Shown here: positions 1 through 9,552 of the stretch, piece after piece
Numbering within the stretch: position 1 is the stretch's first letter
Layout: each line of letters begins with the position of its first letter
Assembly: GCF_010183535.1 (NCBI RefSeq)
Contig: NC_071333.1
Location: 9,980,587-10,044,586, forward strand
DNA: 64,000 nucleotides
Direction: 5' to 3'
Origin: Caenorhabditis remanei
Lineage: Eukaryota; Nematoda; Chromadorea; Rhabditida; Rhabditidae
Position numbers and translations under genes: made by a program
Notes under the pieces: model-generated
What the model was told of the DNA's origin: nothing
What the model saw: only the letters and a program-made list of their open reading frames with translations
Database searches by the model: none

Positions 1-1234
1 ATTCCACGTCTCACCATCTGCCTTTCCAAGACAGTATAACACATCTGTCATAGCCGAATCGACCTGGAGACACACTTGCACCATTCATTCCCTCAACACA
101 CACAACCAACATACTAACCTCTCCTCTCTCATCTCTTCTTCAGAACACACGGCCCTTTCCCTCCTCATTTGTCCCACTCGGACGACAAGAGCCGACCCTA
201 TCGATCGATTTTGACTGCACTACGAGTTGTGGGACACAGTCATCGTTCGCTGTGGGTTCTGTTGAGTCTGCGTCTCTTTTTATCAGTTCCCTTTCATATT
301 CCACATCAGTTTGAACAGTTTTACACTAGCTTCATCTTCGGTTTTGTTATATAAACCGAGTGTAATTCTGATTGTTTCATCAAGGTTATACGGCGTGAAA
401 GAGTAATGGCATGTGTTACATTCTGCGTCGTTGCTGACCACTCTCCTCAGCAAACAGGCCAGTTGTTCATTGTGATTTCTTTATAGTGCAGTGGTCCATT
501 ATTGATTTCGTATGTAGATCAGCAAGCATTACATTCTTGAAACATCTACCAAAAAAAATATTTATTTTATTTTTTTCAGTTTTTTTTCAGAACTCTTGCA
601 TATTTTCCAATCCAAGCGTATACTTTTCAATCTAAATTTTTTTCATTCGTTACGTGTCTAACCTTCCTGGAATGAGACTTTTTCAACATATTTTCTTAAT
701 CCCAACTTTGAGTGCCATTTGCAACATGACTAGTAACAGATACGGGCAAGGACATGCCCTCCGTTTCACAATATATCCCGTTCACGGCGCAGTAATGTAC
801 ATTCATCTAGTTACTCTCATCCAGCATACTATTTTCTATGCTTCTTTATCCGCAATGCCCTCCTTCTGTCACTCTTCATCCCCTTTTAGAAAATCCCTTT
901 TGGTTCATCGATACCACCCAAGAGCAGAGACGGCATTTCTTTCCTTTCTCTCTTTTTCTCATCAACACGGGACGTCTTGTCCTTTTCTTTCTCGCCGTGT
1001 TCTCACTTTTCTGCCCGTTGCTTTCGCTTTTTTCCGTGGAAAAGCGGAAGTACATTCAACTCATAGCCAGAAAATAACCACATTCGTTTCTGTTTTTTAA
1101 ACTTTTGTCTTGTTTTCCTGTCTGGAATGAATACAATTTTTTTGACTTATCAAATTGAAAAATATCGTACCGTCTTTTGGGTTTTGAATAGACATTTTCT
1201 GACTAATTCACTAATAAATAGCTTTTCAGGTGAA
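1..1234. other. Upstream region, no gene seen
   Basis: No coding region is supported here. A 148-codon open frame at 654-1100 also exists in the duplicate (34,428-34,874), but it is pyrimidine-rich, has no domain and no protein-like composition, and sits immediately upstream of the acidic gene. It is more likely promoter and 5' leader. The sequence just before the next start (TTTTCAG directly followed by GTGAAATG) looks like a trans-splice acceptor. Confidence 0.6.
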
Positions 1235-2716
1235 ATGTCTTCTCCGACTCCACCTCAAGACACCTCTCTGGAAAAACCTACTTCTGAGGACATTACTCCA
1301 AAAACTGATTGCCCGGAAGACTTAACCAAGGCATCTACTAATGAGTCAGAAGAGACTCCAACTCAGCAATCGGAGCAAATTACTGAAAACGTTGTCGCCG
1401 GACAAAACGATAATGAGGAAGCGTTAGACATGTCGATTGGAAAGAAGGATCAGGTTGAGCCAATGGAAATCTCTGAAGAAGGAAACGATAACCAAAAAGA
1501 AGAGTCCAAAATGAATGAGCCGACCAAAGATGTGGACACTAAAGAAATTAAGTCGGATGAGAAAACTTCTGGTGAAAAGGAAACAAAAACTGAAAAGGAC
1601 ATCCAGAAAGCTGATGGTGAAATTTCGAAAAATATTCAAGATGCTGGTAAGAATACTGAACCAGAAAAGACTGATGAGTTCGAGAATAAAGTGGAAACTG
1701 AGAAAAGAACAGAAGGAGAAGCTGCGTCTGAAAAAAGCAAAGAAGAAGTTGTAAAGACAGTTGAAGAGACGGGAAAAGAAGAAAACCAAGAAAAAGATAC
1801 TGTATCTGCCGAAGATGCTGAAGAAACCAAGTGTGAAGGAGACATGATTTCAGACAAAGCGAAAACTGATAAACAAACTAAAGATGAAGATGAAACATTT
1901 TCTGAAGAATTGAAGGAAGGCAAGACCGAGGAACAATCAAAAACTGAGAAAGTAACCAAAACTGAAGAAGAAAAAACTTCCAATGAAGCGAAGGAAGATA
2001 AGAATTCTGAAAAAGAAAAAGACTCTGAGGAACAGAAGTCTACGGAAAAAGACAACGCTGAGGGGGATAAGGGTGCGGAAGACACCAAGATGGAAGTTGA
2101 TACAGCTACCGAAGACCAAACGGACAAAAGCAGCAACACCAAGACTGAAACAGGTGAAAGCGCTGAAGAACCAATGGAAGTTGACGGAGAGGAGCCAGAA
2201 GCTAAAAAAGCAAAGGTGGAAGGCGAAGATGTCAAGACCGAGGAACCACTAGCTCTTGATCACGCCGCTACTCTTGTCAAAAAAGAAGTTTCGGTAAGTT
2301 TTCCCCCACATATCATATACAGATTCTATTAGTTTTTGAAGATTCCAAAATTCTAGTTTACCACTTGTTTTATTTGTTGTCTCTAAACGCATTTTTTTAG
2401 GCTGCCATCAAAGTCTACCAGAAGTACTTCGACGATATGAAACTTGATCAAAAAGTCACTCAGCCAAACATCTCGAACTACATCCGTGGTGTCATCCTAA
2501 AACGATTAAACTCCAATACTGTTCACATTGACGGATACCTCGCAAGAATCGAAAAGGCAAGAACGAGAGAAGAGTTCCAGGTGAGTACTTTAACAGAATC
2601 AAAAAAGACCCCTACTAAATGTTTCTATTCAGACTCTGTATGATGAAATTACTCTCTTGATCAAGAAGGCTCGTCAGTCTCAAGAAATCAACGATTTGCT
2701 GGGACCTCTCTACTAA
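1235..2716 (+). CDS. Acidic Glu/Lys-rich nuclear-type protein
   Basis: Three exons are visible: 1235-2293, 2401-2580 and 2633-2716, giving about 440 residues. I chose the start at 1235 because an acceptor-like TTTTCAG lies just upstream, typical of SL trans-splicing in nematodes. Residues 1-330 are low complexity, dominated by Glu, Lys, Asp, Thr and Ser, with a basic AKKAKVE stretch near residue 330 that resembles a nuclear localisation signal. The last 90 residues are different: an ordered, probably helical block starting AAIKVYQKYFDDM and ending NDLLGPLY, which is the part most conserved between the two copies. I do not recognise the family. The composition suggests a disordered acidic nuclear or chromatin-associated protein, which is inference only. 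The C-terminal block is the place to look for homologues. Confidence 0.8.
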
Positions 2717-3185
2717 ATTTCTTCTCATCTCCGTGTCATTTTTGGATTTTAAGTTAAAAAAAGATCATCTCAACTTTACGAGTTTTATGATGATTAATTG
2801 GATGATAAACACATTTTTTGGTTGAATTCCACAAGATTTGATGACATGTTACTTTTACAGAGCTTGGAAGACTAGAGAAGTCAATCAGGACTATCAGCAG
2901 GATTAAAAGGCGGGTCAGCTACAGAAAAAAAACACAATATTCATGATGTGACAGCATTTTCAGATCATACTAGCATCGCACATAACCGATATGAGCTAGG
3001 TACCTTTGGTTTAGGAATATGTTGCTTACATTTAGTTTCTAGACAGTATAAATCACCACAAAATTACAAGTGGTTATGAAGATATGATACTTCGGTTTTA
3101 AAACAGTCAGACTGAAAAATTTAAAAAAAAACTAAAAATTAAAAAAAAAACAAGATATTATTTTAAACGTAGTTAATCAAACTAT
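2717..3185. other. Intergenic, no gene seen
   Basis: This is the 3' flank of two converging genes (plus-strand acidic gene, minus-strand secreted gene). It is AT-rich with poly-A runs near 3,120-3,150. Nothing coding was found. Confidence 0.6.
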
Positions 3186-3894
3186 TTAGCTTTGCAGTGG
3201 AGATCTATATTCTCCTTGCTCAACGATTCGTGGTGGGTAAAACTGTCCGTAGTCCACGTATGATCGCGAGCCAATAGTGAGATCATTGTTTAAGAAAATC
3301 AAGGGACGAATTGTTGCTGAAAACATACTGTTTATGTTTCACTCAAAACGTTTCGCACTTACGATAAGTCGGATGCACTTGCTGACCAGCGGGTAATGCA
3401 GTCTCGCGATTCGTAACACGAGGAACTCCTGTAACACGAGCGACTGGAACGCCTGAAATGTGATTTCTGATAAACATGTTTTAAGACAAAATCTTACTGT
3501 AGGTTGCAGTAGATGGGCCATCTGTAATCTGATTGGGTGCACGTGGAACTCCTCGTACAATTGCTACTGGTACATCTGGAAGAAGCATATGGTGAGAGTG
3601 TTTGTCTGTCTTTCACCTACGACGTCTAGAATCTGGTGGTGAAGTGATCACATGAGAGGACGAACGTGAAATTCCTATAACATAAGCAACAGGAATATCT
3701 GCAATGAAATTTGTTGCGGATTTTAAAACTTTTTTTGAAAATAGGTTTCTTTGATTTACCTTTTTTATCAGATAGTTTTTGATTATCACACCGTTGGCGA
3801 TTTGACATAACGATTCAGCTGAAACACAATCAACCATACACAGGAATAAGAACATGAATACAAAAATGAGAAGCGGCAGTCTTTTGGTGGACAT
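3186..3894 (-). CDS. Small secreted protein built of exon-encoded repeats
   Basis: The minus-strand start at 3894 opens a signal peptide with basic MSTKRLP followed by a hydrophobic core ending VDCVSAE. Downstream exons are 3621-3698, 3498-3575, 3363-3452 and 3186-3316. Exons 2, 3 and 4 each begin with the same motif: DIPVAYVIGISR, (H)VPVAIVRGVPR and SVPVARVTGVPR. The protein is therefore three exon-length repeats plus a tail ending SPLQS. All introns are 40-60 bp and phases agree from exon 2 on. The first junction is uncertain: the obvious donor after LIKK does not fit the phase of exon 2, while a weaker donor at about 3793 (AAC-G/GTGTGA) does. No known domain is recognised. A secreted or cuticle-associated role is possible but not shown. 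Confidence 0.65.
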
Positions 3895-4750
3895 GTGTTC
3901 ACCAAGTGGCGCATATATTCTATGTTAGTTGTTTCAAGGTCATTAGTTAATGTTGAAGAGCAAAAACGTCTGATATCTGAAGAAAAATGAAATCACAAGA
4001 TCTTGCTCCTGCAAATTGAAACAAATGCCAGAAAAAAGCCATTTAGCGGTCGTTCCAATATCAGAGGGAAGCGGTGACAAAAGTTAAGGAATGTGCTGAA
4101 ATTTGACCAGATTGATTGGAAAACTGTTTGATTGAAAAACAAAAACTCTTATGATATATTGATCAATGTTGAGCAGCAAAAATCGAATTTCAGTTAATCT
4201 GCTTATGTACAGTACTCTGATATATTCTAGGCGTTGTTTTTATCTTTCTTTGTTTAACATTCAGAAAAAAAATGATGCACATTCATCAGCCACTCTAAAA
4301 AGCCTCATGTTTTTTTTCAATTTTTCTGATGTTTCATTGAAAAACAAACAAGATCCAATTATCTCTTTTAATCACATCGGTACTTCTGGTCAATTCATTA
4401 TTTGTACATTTTTGTTAACAGTATTGTAATTCATCTCTTTATTTCAGGTTTATGAGTTATCATATCCAAACGATTATTTTCCCACGGGAATAAAATTGTT
4501 CTTCTCTACTCATAAAATATTGCTTCTACGCGACTATTCCGTTAAAAATCATATTTTTTTCCGGAGAAGCCTTCTTTCTTCTTTTTCACCTTATTCGATT
4601 ATTTCCTGTTCTATTTCTTTCCTTTCATTCCACCTACATTTGATTTATGCATTTTTCCAGTTTTTATTGTCTTTCTTGGAAACATTTACCTAGTGTAGAC
4701 TGTATCGGGAGCAGCTTTATCTTCATTCCAGTGATAAGTAGATAATCAAA
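3895..4750. other. Intergenic, no gene seen
   Basis: AT-rich sequence between two divergent genes, probably holding both promoters. Short open frames (4166-4429, 4496-4693) are pyrimidine-rich and show no protein features. In copy II a LINE is inserted at the position corresponding to about 4,390-4,395 here. Confidence 0.55.
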
Positions 4751-5960
4751 ATGACAAATGATGGTCGTCCTGATTATTCTTCAATGGTGAGCTCCAATTT
4801 TCCCCCGACGTAATCGAAGTTACTTTATTTCAGTCCTATGGTCAATTGAGACGCTTTTTAGATTTCTCTAAGAAAGAAATAGGCAATTTCTGCTTAGAGA
4901 CAATAAATTACCTAGACAATTTTGATGAAGATGGACAACATGGTGAAGATCTAAATGAACGAATCAGATTGGAAGATCAGCTGACCGACATGACGGCGAA
5001 AAACGCAAGAATAAGGATACTACTACTTGAGTATTATCAACGTGACAAAGAAGAAAACTTGGAGGAGGCTTTTGAAGCTGCAATTTTAGCACTCAAAACT
5101 ATTTATGATGCAAACGTGGCACCAGAAATCAAGAAATTTTGCTTCGTCAAGACTGAACTGTTTCAAAATTATATCAAATTATTTCGAAAAGAAATGGCTG
5201 CAAAGAAAAAAGAAATTTACAAAATCAGAAAGGTGTCATACAAAAGTAAACGGATTTATTTGGAGAACCTTCTCAAACGAAATGGTAACTGTGCTAACTT
5301 GGAATCATACAATGAGAACCAACTTCGAATAATTCAACAGCAAATCAAATATGCTGAAATAAAAACAAACATTTACGAGGAGTGGATATCAATTGACGCT
5401 TGTAAGGAAAAAATGGATGGATTAAAAAGAACTAAATCAGCAACGCTTGCTGTCGTAAGTCAGTGATATGCAATTCTAGAGAAAACTGATTAATTTCAGT
5501 TATGGAAACAAGTGTTTTCAGGGCCTGTTGAGACCTTGAGACAGACGGCTTCACTGACTAATTTGGAGATTATGAAGATTTGTGACTACTGTGAATTGAC
5601 TGCTCCTGGATATCGTTTCATTCACATGTACAAGCCTGCAGTCTCGCAAGTTTTCTATGACTGTGTCATCAACAAAAACATCAATTTCCATGCAAATCCT
5701 TTTGCTGTTGAGAGTGGTTTAAACAATGGTAAAATGCTACTCTACGCAAAACGTTTATTAAATAATCGTAATTTAAAGTTTCAGGATGCGGTATTTCACT
5801 ATCTGCCGCTCATTCGTTGACTCACAACAGTCCATTGGAGCCAAATATTGTTGAACCAGGACCGTCGACATCCACTGCAACAGATTCTGGTAGAAATCTT
5901 CATCAGTGTCTTGATTCAAATACTAATATTCTGGAAAACTTCTTTGATTTGACGTACTAA
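4751..5960 (+). CDS. Hypothetical helical, Lys/Glu-rich protein (353 aa)
   Basis: Four exons with good splice sites: 4751-4786, 4834-5454, 5500-5728 and 5785-5960. They give 353 residues starting MTNDGRPDYSSM and ending ENFFDLTY. Residues 13-220 are charged and strongly helical in pattern (for example an AAKKKEIYKIRK stretch), consistent with coiled coil. The next section has a few Cys and aromatic residues (ICDYCELTAPGYRF), and the tail is Ser/Thr-rich. There is no signal peptide or membrane segment. I do not recognise the family. The duplicate at 39,455-40,657 is about 90 percent identical by eye but has lost the exon 3 splice donor. Function is unknown. Confidence 0.75.
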
Positions 5961-6075
5961 TCGATAATCATTCTTATTTTATTCAAAAAAAAACCCGAAT
6001 TACAACTATTTGACACGAAATATTTCAATAATACTAAAAAAAGACACACTGAGCGATGGAGAACAGAGAAAATTA

Positions 6076-6701
6076 TTATCCAATATAGTCGATTAACTTC
6101 TTGATATACTCGGCTTTCTGTTCGTTAGTAATTTTTGAGAATCGAAGGTCCTTTTTTAGCTGGTCATTTTGCTTTTGCAAAATTTTTTTTGAAAAATTGA
6201 TTTTCAGAGAGTGTCAAGAATAATTTGTATAAGAGATGAGACAGATAATGTGACTGGAATCAAAAATACATTGAATGATATATATAACCGTCGAACTCGT
6301 AGTGCAGCCTATTACTGTTTGGTACCAGCGAAACTCTTGTGTTCAACCACATCAAAAGCTGTGCAACTTTTCGAACACACTTTTTCAAGTTCTTCAGAAC
6401 CTGACGCAATAATATACCTTTCAACTTTATGTTCTCAATTCTCGCGAGCTTCAATTGCTTTGCCTCGTCGAACGAGAAATTCTGGAGAAGTTCAATAATT
6501 TCCTCGATGGACGCGTCGCTGTCGAATTTCTTGGTGTCGTTGTCAGTGATGTCGTTTGTCGATCGTGGCGGGCGGAGCTTCAAATAAATTCCTATAAGAA
6601 AAGTGTTCCATAAAGAGACATCGATTATCAAACAACTCACTGTTTGACGGCGAAGAAGGTTTGGATGGCTTCGGAGTAGATTTGGTTTTACCCTCGATCA
6701 T
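6076..6701 (-). CDS. Small hypothetical coiled-coil protein
   Basis: Minus strand. Exon 1 is 6641-6701 (MIEGKTKSTPKPSKPSSPSN) and exon 2 is 6419-6591, starting at IYLKLRPPRS and containing SIEEIIELLQNFSFDEAKQL. A last exon ends at 6076 with LQKQNDQLKKDLRF and EYIKKLIDYIG. The acceptor of the last exon is not obvious; it lies between about 6,165 and 6,250. The short, charged and heptad-like sequence suggests a small coiled-coil protein. The open reading continues past the exon 2 donor in a frame without protein-like character, so I prefer the spliced model. The copy at 40,772-41,397 is almost identical. Confidence 0.55.
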
Positions 6702-7425
6702 TATTTATTGTTTACCTTAAAGATGAGAGATTTATTGAGTGAAAATTAAAATTATAATTAAGCAGAGATAGTAGAGAGTAAGAAATTATATTGAAAATAC
6801 TATCGCCGTCCCATGACTCAAAAACAACGTAAAAACAAATGAGTAAATGAACACAGTGATAGGGGTAGCGTACGCATCAATATTCTGGCAGTACGCAATT
6901 TTGCGTGGTGGTGTACGCACGCAGATCTGTCGACCAGATAGAGTGTTGCAAAATATTTGTAGGTATTGGTGGAAAGGGAATACTGGAGAGTTAAACAGAA
7001 AAAGATTAGTAGGATTAAGGAAAGAAAAGGCAAAATTCTGTTTGTCTGTTAAATTCAAATCTGAATAAATAAGAAAACTTGCTCAAACTTATCGAAGATA
7101 ATTATTATTGTTTGATGTTTTTCCCACGCCGGGACTACGTTTCATTTTTTACAGTCTTGAATGGATTGACCAAAATTACGATATTCAGTATATATATGAA
7201 ATTTCAGATTTATTATTATTGCTCGACTCACATTTTTTGTAAAAACCTCAATTTCATAACCATTTTTGATTTTCCTCTCCAAATCGAATTATGTTAGTTT
7301 TACGAGCATGGGAGCGAGAATCGGTCAGTTTCAGTCTTCTTATTTTAGCTTTCAGTTTAAGCTTTGTGCCTGTATTCTCCCGGCTGTTGTTTTTTAGAAA
7401 AATATTTCGTATCTCAATATTCCGA
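6702..7425. other. Intergenic, no gene seen
   Basis: Divergent promoter region between a minus-strand and a plus-strand gene. Overlapping frames on both strands (6,786-7,068) are conserved in the duplicate only because the whole segment is. A TTTTTTAG acceptor near 7,391-7,396 may be the trans-splice site of the following gene. Confidence 0.5.
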
Positions 7426-8426
7426 ATGCATCCAGAAGGTACTGGATTTGAAGACATGGTGAGTAAACAATCGGAATTTTTTTTTACTTTGAAAATTTTC
7501 AGAGCTATACTGTGTTGAAACGGAAAAGTGGATTTTCACAGACACGATTCGAATTCTTCTTATGGTCTGGAGAAGAAAAACGAAAGGATTTGGACAGTTT
7601 CACTGAGGATGAGCACAAGTTCTTGAAAACGGAACAAGTTCTATGTGAATCATTGCTTGCTGACATGCTAGCTCAGGAACAGAAACTGTTGGAAATGCTC
7701 GAAAATAAGAATGATGATGACTCAGCTCATCTGGTCGACATCAAAAGAGGAATCAAGAAGTTGAACGAACTTTTCTCTGAAGTTGCAGATAGTGAAGAAG
7801 AAGAAATCGACTACACAAAAGTGAGGAGACTTATCTCGAACTACGCTGCAGATATCGAAAGAATCACTCGTTCAGCCATATGTACACATGTCTGTGTCAT
7901 GGAAAGAAATACTGGATCAAAAAATAAAAAATGCTCAAGTCAAAGTGGAGATGTTCAATGTGCATGAGAGAATCGAAACAATCGAACAAAGATATGAGAA
8001 ACCTGACGGAGTCAAAATGGAACAACTAGAATCAGTAAGATCTAACTTTCTCACTTGCTTTCTATAAACCACCCTTTTTTAGATATGGGCTGAATGCATC
8101 AATGTGATCAAGAGATTGGAGAGCATCCCTTTGAGAGGATTCCAAGTTTTCGTAGTTCAAGATGTTATCGATTTGATAAAAAATAAGAAATTCCAATTCA
8201 AACATATCACGTTGCCGGTTCAAATTAAAGATTCAGCAGATTTAGAAGATACAACGGAGAAGAAACGAAGAAACGAAAATATACGTCAGCCTTTGAATGT
8301 AGAAGGTTCGCGAGATACTGGAAACTCCGAAGAAGTTCTAATAAGTTACATTTCAACCGGAATGGTGAGCTATTATTGTGATTTACTGTTGCTCGAGTTT
8401 CACAGAGAATGTGTCTTAATGAATAG
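7426..8426 (+). CDS. Hypothetical coiled-coil protein with an apparent 31-nt intron
   Basis: Proposed exons are 7426-7458 (MHPEGTGFEDM), 7503-7820, 7852-8034, 8083-8364 and 8406-8426, about 275 residues. The reading frame changes between 7,820 and 7,860. Removing 7821-7851, which begins GTGAGG and ends CTGCAG, restores a single frame that continues KISKESLVQPYVHMSVSW and stays open to the next clear donor at 8034. Without that removal the frame ends at 7967. The same arrangement is in copy II. The protein is charged and helical (LLADMLAQEQKLLEMLENK) with no recognised domain. I chose the start nearest a TTTTTTAG acceptor; a longer N-terminal reading frame exists but looks hydrophobic and non-homologous. 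The final small exon and stop are tentative. Confidence 0.6.
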
Positions 8427-8821
8427 GATTGAGTTTCAACAGATATTCGCAAATGTAATCATTTGCCTGATTGATTAAATGAATTCTTGAAAAATTCGCG
8501 GAATTCTTCAGGGAAATCTTTGTACTCTCCTAATTTTCGGATCCGGTCGGCGGATTCCTTTAGAGATAAACGAACAACTTCGTACCATGGTCAAAGGTCT
8601 ATATGTTTTATCATTCGATTGATACTGACACAGGAACACCTATGTATTATCCCGACTCGAATGGAGAGGAATAATACGTTTTAACGAGATTTTTGATACA
8701 AGATATTGCTTTGATTCGCCATTCATTTTGCGTGTATTCACCTGGATTAGTTCGTTTAAGATTTATTGACATTTCTTGAATTCCAATTAAAGAAAAGAAC
8801 AGAATAAAGTTGAAAGTTCAT
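8427..8821. other. Spacer between converging genes
   Basis: This is the 3' flank shared by the coiled-coil gene (+) and the vit-saposin gene (-). An inverted copy of about 8,400-8,830 is found at 20,070-20,510, downstream of the solo saposin-like gene. That shows that gene was copied together with this flank. A possible extra exon (8,519-8,596) could extend the upstream gene, but the phase does not support it. Confidence 0.5.
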
Positions 8822-9552
8822 TCACTCGACACATTTCATGTTTTCTTTGCAAACGTTGTTGATGGTACTCTGTAAATGTTGAAGATATACATTATACTGG
8901 ATGCAGTGAGAACAAACCGGGTCTTCGAAGATGTCGTATAATGGTCCCAATAGAGTTATTACAACAGAAAATGATTGTGTGCAGAGAGCATTCTGCTTTT
9001 TGCAAAAAAAACTGGCAGCATTCGCATTAATTTTCTGAATCGGAATTTGAACAATCTGAAAAATCAATTGATAAATAAGAAAAAAAATGACGTAGTGAGT
9101 TTAAATGCTTACTTCCAGAATATTATTCAACACTGTTGAGCACGTCGAGCAAGATCACTCTGTTGGTGCGAGTTGCGTCCCATTTAACGATCTGAAATGT
9201 TCGTTAAAAAATAATAGTGCAAGTAATGACTCACTTGTCAGGACATATCTTCAATATTTGGCTACAACCTACACGGCGTGCAGGTCCAGCACTTGGTCCA
9301 GTATCACTACTTTTTGGGAAAATTTTCTTAACGATCTCTTTCATAGTATTTTTCATATCTTCTTTCGTTGTAACACAGTAGTCTTTAGTTTTTGGTTGCA
9401 ATAGACAGGAAGCTTGCCAAAGACCAGCAATATTTGATACAACTGCATTAAGATACTAAACGTAAAAACTGTGAATGTGCAACTTGAACTCAAAACTTAC
9501 AGAATGCACATCCCCGAGTGATGAATCGCATTGCAGACAACTTGGCCAATAA
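8822..9552 (-). other. Saposin-like C-terminal module of copy A (four exons)
   Basis: Exons 9,501-9,552, 9,235-9,455, 9,113-9,191 and 8,822-9,055 read in phase from the vit exon. The first gives YWPSCLQC. The second holds a further Cys pair ten residues apart (SC...YC) and ends VGCSQILKICPDK. Together these make the six-cysteine order of a saposin-B domain. The third and fourth give WSCSTC, FFCKKQNALC, PVCSHC and a final VCKENMKC pair. That is a second Cys-x-x-Cys start plus what may be a third half domain. Saposin-like domains are secreted helical bundles that bind lipids or membranes. The assignment rests on cysteine spacing and helical amphipathic pattern only. The TGA at 9155-9157 falls in the third exon, just before SCSTC. 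Confidence 0.6.

Noticed and set aside
654..1100. 148-codon frame conserved in both segment copies
   Set aside because: It lies directly upstream of the acidic gene, is pyrimidine-rich, has no protein-like composition, and is conserved only as far as the duplicated DNA in general.
1636..2235. 199-codon minus-strand frame rich in Ser/Val/Phe
   Set aside because: Antisense of the Glu/Lys-rich exon; the composition follows directly from complementing GAA/AAG codons.
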